In this document: positions 7,686 to 9,773 of the stretch, piece after piece
How the letters are laid out: every line of letters begins with the position of its first letter
Numbering within the stretch: position 1 is the first letter of the stretch
The notes under the pieces: generated by a model
What the model saw: the letters and a program-made list of their open reading frames with translations, nothing else
Databases searched by the model: none
Told to the model about the DNA's origin: nothing
Translations under genes and position numbers: made by a program
DNA from: an uncultured Asticcacaulis sp.
GTDB lineage: Bacteria > Pseudomonadota > Alphaproteobacteria > Caulobacterales > Caulobacteraceae
Assembly (NCBI GenBank): GCA_946482045.1
Contig: CAMLPZ010000158.1
Span: 1 to 9,773 of the forward strand
Reading direction: 5' to 3'
DNA: 9,773 nucleotides

Positions 7686-7704
7686 CCCGGCAAAACTTGC
7701 CGGG
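7686..7704 (-). promoter_or_regulatory. 8-bp GC-rich hairpin in the probable fliQ leader
   Basis: CCCGGCAA (7686-7693) and TTGCCGGG (7697-7704) are perfect inverted repeats around a 3-nt loop. On the minus strand it falls between the CtrA box and the fliQ start, about 22 nt before the ATG and just upstream of the ribosome site. There is no T-run, so it is not a classical terminator. It could stabilise the mRNA 5' end or tune translation; alternatively it is a small protein-binding dyad. Confidence 0.55.
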
Positions 7705-7734
7705 CATACCCTGCGGAAATTGCCCTGTGCACGG

Positions 7735-7749
7735 TTAATAGCGCATTAA
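7735..7749 (-). promoter_or_regulatory. CtrA binding box upstream of fliQ
   Basis: Read towards fliQ the site is TTAATGCGCTATTAA followed by CC, an exact match to the CtrA consensus TTAA-N7-TTAA. It is 72 nt upstream of the fliQ ATG, which leaves room for a -10 region (GCAATTTC, 7717-7724, is a loose candidate) and a leader of about 40-50 nt. In Caulobacter, class II flagellar promoters, fliQ among them, are activated by phosphorylated CtrA through boxes overlapping the -35 region. The match is seen in sequence; activation is inferred. Confidence 0.85.
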
Positions 7750-7798
7750 GGATGGAGAGATTCTTTGCTGGAAGCGAGTGAAGATCTCGAGGCCGGGG

Positions 7799-7923
7799 GC
7801 TGGGACAACTAGGGTCTTCCCCCTTCCGTAATTTGCTCCGCAAATGCCCATGGCTTGCGAAAGCTATACTTTCGCTGGCGCCAAACCCACGTAAACGGGG
7901 AAGGAAATCCCGGACGGCCCAGC
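7799..7923. other. Multi-branched potential RNA structure, no known family recognised
   Basis: A non-coding segment that can fold into a closed, branched structure. GCTGGG (7799-7804) pairs with CCCAGC (7918-7923). CTTCCCC (7816-7822) pairs with GGGGAAG (7897-7903). Inside lie two perfect hairpins: ATTTGC-TCC-GCAAAT (7831-7845) and GCGAAAG-CTATA-CTTTCGC (7857-7875), the latter framed by TGGC (7851-7854) and GCCA (7880-7883). It lies upstream of the fliQ CtrA box and downstream of fliE, so if transcribed it would be from its own promoter or as the tail of the fliE mRNA. The strand is undetermined. It may be a small RNA, a 3' UTR structure or the remains of a mobile element. Confidence 0.4.
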
Positions 7924-7973
7924 GCCTAAGATGGATTGAATAGCTCGGTAGCTAGGCCGCGATGCTGAGTCGA

Positions 7974-8050
7974 AAACCGTGATCACGTGAGCACCCGCCG
8001 CGACGTGTACTTGAGTACACGAGCAAGGGCGCGGAACGTGGTTGCGGTTT
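7974..8050. repeat. Nested imperfect palindrome of about 77 bp downstream of fliE
   Basis: The centre is CGTGTAC-TTGA-GTACACG (8004-8021), a 7-bp stem with a 4-nt loop. Flanking arms match outward: CCGCG (7998-8002) with CGCGG (8030-8034), and AAACCG (7974-7979) with CGGTTT (8045-8050). A separate 10-bp perfect palindrome CGTGATCACG lies in the left arm (7978-7987). No coding frame is seen. It resembles a dispersed intergenic repeat or an extended RNA hairpin in the fliE 3' region; I cannot name the family. Confidence 0.5.
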
Positions 8051-8053
8051 GCA

Positions 8054-8069
8054 GGCCAGCAGCGTGGCC
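8054..8069 (-). other. Hairpin at the fliE stop codon
   Basis: On the minus strand GGCCA-CGCTGC-TGGCC begins at the last base of the fliE stop codon (stem arms 8065-8069 and 8054-8058). It has five pairs, a 6-nt loop and no T-run. It may act with the larger palindrome just downstream as a transcript end or stabilising structure for flgB-flgC-fliE. As a terminator on its own it is weak. Confidence 0.35.
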
Positions 8070-8377
8070 TAGATGGGCATACGCATGATTTCCTGATATG
8101 CCGAGATAACCTGGTCGCGGATGGCGATGACGCTTTGCAACTGCGTTTCCGCCGAGGCGACGGCAGTGACGGCGTCGATCAGTTCGACCCGGCCCGCCTG
8201 CTGGCCGGCCATCATGGTTTCGGCGCCCTGCTGCGCCTTGTAGGTCTGTTCCAGCGCGCCTTGCAGCATCTTGCCGAAGTCTGGACCTTGCGTAGCCTGA
8301 GCCCCATCATCGTTGATGGCGGCGGCCTGTTGCTTGATGGCGGCGCCATAGGCGCGGGCGGCGATCAGGGCATCCAT
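8069..8377 (-). CDS. fliE: Flagellar hook-basal body protein FliE
   Basis: A 102-residue cytoplasm-made, exported protein that joins the MS ring (FliF) to the rod and is needed for export of other rod proteins. Features are an N-terminal helix DALIAARAYGAAIKQQ, a central FGKMLQGALEQTYKAQQGAETMM segment, and the conserved C-terminal half with VELIDAVTAVASAETQLQSV (63-82) and AIRDQVISAYQEIMRMPI ending the protein, which is the diagnostic FliE tail. Length is normal. ATG 8377 is preceded by AAGAGA (8385-8390, 7 nt spacing), which overlaps the flgC stop codon; the gap between the genes is 11 nt. It is the last gene of flgB-flgC-fliE and is followed by a 405-bp non-coding region. Confidence 0.95.
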   Translation of the reverse strand: MDALIAARAYGAAIKQQAAAINDDGAQATQGPDFGKMLQGALEQTYKAQQGAETMMAGQQAGRVELIDAVTAVASAETQLQSVIAIRDQVISAYQEIMRMPI

Positions 8378-8388
8378 GGGCTAATCTC

Positions 8389-8808
8389 TTACTTTTGCAG
8401 AATGTCTAATGTCTTGGTCTTCATGGCGCGCGCCGTGTCGATGACATTGAGGTTGGCCTCATAGGCGCGCTGCGCCTCGCGCATATCCATGGTTTCGATC
8501 AGCGAATTGACGTTCGGCTTCTTGACGTAGCCTTCGGCATCGGCCGCCGGGTGCGCCGGGTCGTATTCCATGGTGAATTCGGACGTATCCGGAACGACCT
8601 GGGCCAGCTTCACGCCGGTGGCGCCATCAACTGGCGCGGCCGTGAACACCGGCTGCTGGCGGCGATAGGGATCCCCGCCTTTGACACGGCTGGTCGAGTC
8701 CGAATTGGCGATGTTTTCCGCGATGATGCGCATGCGCGCCTGCTGCGCCTTCAGCGCCGAGGCCGCCACTGCCATGGTCTGATCGGAGTGAATAACCGGC
8801 TTAACCAT
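8389..8808 (-). CDS. flgC: Flagellar proximal rod protein FlgC
   Basis: A 139-residue axial protein of the proximal rod, exported by the flagellar type III system and assembled in the periplasm. The N-terminal SALKAQQARMRIIAENIANS stretch (17-36) is the shared rod/hook motif that forms coiled coils. The C-terminal NVNSLIETMDMREAQRAYEAN segment (99-119) and VIDTARAMKTKTLDILQK end are diagnostic of FlgC. Length matches the family. ATG 8808 has a strong AGGAG (8815-8819) 6 nt upstream. It lies 26 nt after flgB and 11 nt before fliE, so these three form one transcription unit. Confidence 0.96.
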   Translation of the reverse strand: MVKPVIHSDQTMAVAASALKAQQARMRIIAENIANSDSTSRVKGGDPYRRQQPVFTAAPVDGATGVKLAQVVPDTSEFTMEYDPAHPAADAEGYVKKPNVNSLIETMDMREAQRAYEANLNVIDTARAMKTKTLDILQK

Positions 8809-8834
8809 CGAATACTCCTACTTGCCGTCCCAAA

Positions 8835-9248
8835 TTACCGTCCAGGCCCTCGTGCCGCCATGCGGACCATGGCCATCGACTTCTGATAAAAACCAACCGC
8901 AGCGTCGAACTGCATCCGGCTCTCGGCCATCTTCAGCATCTGCTCCTCAAGCACCACGGCGTTACCGTCCATGGTGGTTTCCGAATCGAGAGCCGTCACT
9001 TCACGCGCCGAATTGGGCTTGAAGCCTTCAATCTGCAGGTGCGCCGAATTGGTCGTTGCCATGCCGAGTTGGCCGCCACCCTCCGCCTGCCCCTTCATCA
9101 GGGTCTCGAAGTTCTGCGCGGCCAGGTCACGCGGCTTGTAACCCGGCGTAGAGGCGTTGGCGACGTTTTCCGCCACCAGTTTCTGTCGTCCGCTCAGCCA
9201 GCTCATGCGGCTCTGCAACGCGTCGAGAAGGTTTATGCCCGAAGCCAT
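8835..9248 (-). CDS. flgB: Flagellar proximal rod protein FlgB
   Basis: A 137-residue proximal rod protein. It carries the rod/hook N-terminal motif RQKLVAENVANASTPGYKPRD (21-41) and the C-terminal ALDSETTMDGNAVVLEEQML and MQFDAAVGFYQKSMAMVRMA stretches typical of FlgB. The open frame continues 41 codons further upstream to 9371, but that extension has no family similarity and covers the promoter region. ATG 9248 has AAAGGG (9255-9260) 6 nt upstream and gives the normal FlgB length, so it is the start. It is the first gene of flgB-flgC-fliE and divergent from fliO; the 162-bp gap holds CtrA-like sites. Confidence 0.96.
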   Translation of the reverse strand: MASGINLLDALQSRMSWLSGRQKLVAENVANASTPGYKPRDLAAQNFETLMKGQAEGGGQLGMATTNSAHLQIEGFKPNSAREVTALDSETTMDGNAVVLEEQMLKMAESRMQFDAAVGFYQKSMAMVRMAARGPGR

Positions 9249-9310
9249 GACCGGCCCTTTCCTTTTTGCGATCGCCCGACTCACTCTACAAGGGACAATT
9301 CGCCTGTATG

Positions 9311-9325
9311 GGGCAAATAATGCCC
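9311..9325 (-). other. Small dyad in the flgB upstream region
   Basis: GGGCA-AATAA-TGCCC is a perfect 5-bp inverted repeat about 63 nt before the flgB start. It lies between the CtrA-like sites and the flgB ribosome site, so it is either an operator-like dyad near the promoter or a hairpin in the flgB leader. Short dyads are common by chance, so support is limited. Confidence 0.3.
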
Positions 9326-9332
9326 ACCTTTT

Positions 9333-9386
9333 GGTTAACAAAGGCTTGCCGGTAAACGGCCCGTTAACCAAGGGGCGCGCTAATGC
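9333..9386. promoter_or_regulatory. CtrA-like sites in the divergent flgB / fliO promoter region
   Basis: GGTTAAC (9333-9339) and GTTAACC (9363-9369) are perfect inverted copies, and GTTAACC resembles the right half of the CtrA box. The second copy belongs to TAAA-N7-TTAA (9353-9367), one base off the full consensus. GCTAATGC (9379-9386), similar to the Caulobacter GCTANAWC -10 element, follows 11 nt later in the fliO direction, placing a possible start point about 20 nt before fliO. The inverted pair could serve flgB on the other strand. The sites are seen; the assignment to each gene is inferred. Confidence 0.6.
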
Positions 9387-9410
9387 AATGGAAACAGGTT
9401 CGGTGGCGTG

Positions 9411-9773
9411 ATGGACTGGATGGGATTATTGCGTGCGGTCTTCGCCCTGGCCATTGTGCTGGGCCTGATCCTGTCGCTTGCCTGGGTCTTGAGACGCTAT
9501 GCCCCGCAATTGATGGCGCGTCTTCAGGCGCCGCGCGGCCGCAGGCGCCTTCAGATCGTCGAGACCCTGGTGCTCGATCCCGCCCGCCGGCTTGTGCTGG
9601 TCCGGCTGGATGACGAAGAGCGCCTGATCCTGCTGGGCGATGGCCGCGAACTGATCGAGCCACGCGCCAAGCCGCCTCTCCCCGCCACTTTGGAACCCAC
9701 CATCGAAACACCGCGCGCCCGTCCCTCGCGCCGCGCGCATCAGATACAGGACGCCAATGACGACCTGTTCTGA
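9411..9773 (+). CDS. fliO: Flagellar biosynthesis protein FliO (FliO/MopB family)
   Basis: A 120-residue bitopic membrane protein that assists assembly of the FliP ring in the export gate. One N-terminal membrane helix (about residues 5-26, AVFALAIVLGLILSLAWVL) is followed by a basic RRY and a cytoplasmic domain with the family core RRLQIVETLVLDPARRLVLV (44-63), RLDDEERLILLGDGRELIE, and then a proline- and arginine-rich tail. ATG 9411 has GGTGG (9402-9406) 4 nt upstream; GTG 9408 directly before it is an alternative that adds one residue. The stop codon is the last three bases of the window, so the gene is complete. fliP would be expected next but is not in view. Confidence 0.92.
   Translation: MDWMGLLRAVFALAIVLGLILSLAWVLRRYAPQLMARLQAPRGRRRLQIVETLVLDPARRLVLVRLDDEERLILLGDGRELIEPRAKPPLPATLEPTIETPRARPSRRAHQIQDANDDLF

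Noticed and set aside
7664..8068. Possible small gene, tRNA or transposase remnant between fliQ and fliE
   Set aside because: No frame with credible coding character, no tRNA cloverleaf features and no transposase motifs were seen; only the structured elements reported are supported.
9249..9371. 41-codon upstream extension of the flgB frame
   Set aside because: FlgB similarity starts at ATG 9248, which has its own ribosome site; the extension covers the divergent promoter region.
1..9773. CRISPR array, phage genes, toxin-antitoxin or defence system
   Set aside because: No regularly spaced direct repeats and no proteins of these types are present; all large genes belong to known housekeeping, flagellar or regulatory families.

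Overview
The window looks like chromosomal DNA of an alphaproteobacterium of the order Caulobacterales (Caulobacter / Asticcacaulis / Brevundimonas type). This rests on a full-length CckA hybrid histidine kinase gene lying next to fliQ-fliR-flhB, an arrangement I recall from Caulobacter crescentus, on CtrA-type TTAA-N7-TTAA boxes in front of flagellar genes, and on alphaproteobacterial-style intergenic palindromic repeats. Base composition is GC-rich, so long shadow frames occur opposite the real genes.

Left part (1-3120). A minus-strand ABC exporter gene (membrane domain plus the first strands of the ATPase domain) runs off the left edge just before its Walker A motif. Divergent from it on the plus strand are rpmE (ribosomal protein L31, Cys-free form) with a clear intrinsic terminator, a small DUF2809 membrane protein, and a DUF3445 / haem-dependent oxidative N-demethylase-family protein 20 nt further on. 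A nested palindromic repeat of about 155 bp fills the gap between this gene and the convergent cckA.

Middle and right part (3131-9773). On the minus strand, read from right to left, are flgB-flgC-fliE (rod and MS-ring/rod junction proteins), a non-coding stretch of about 400 bp, then fliQ-fliR-flhB (flagellar type III export gate and switch), then cckA. On the plus strand at the right edge is fliO, divergent from flgB. The fliQ gene has a perfect CtrA box (7735-7749) upstream. The flgB/fliO gap holds an inverted pair of GTTAAC half-sites and a near-consensus CtrA box. CckA starts the phosphorelay that phosphorylates CtrA, so the window contains both the top kinase and early (class II) flagellar genes that its pathway probably controls.

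The least explained DNA is the non-coding island between fliQ and fliE. It contains, in order, an 8-bp hairpin in the probable fliQ leader, the CtrA box, a multi-branched potential RNA fold (7799-7923), and a nested imperfect palindrome of about 77 bp centred on GTGTACTTGAGTACAC (7974-8050). None of these encodes a protein that I can see, and I cannot assign the two larger structures to a known family. I found no CRISPR array, tRNA, rRNA, transposase or defence gene.
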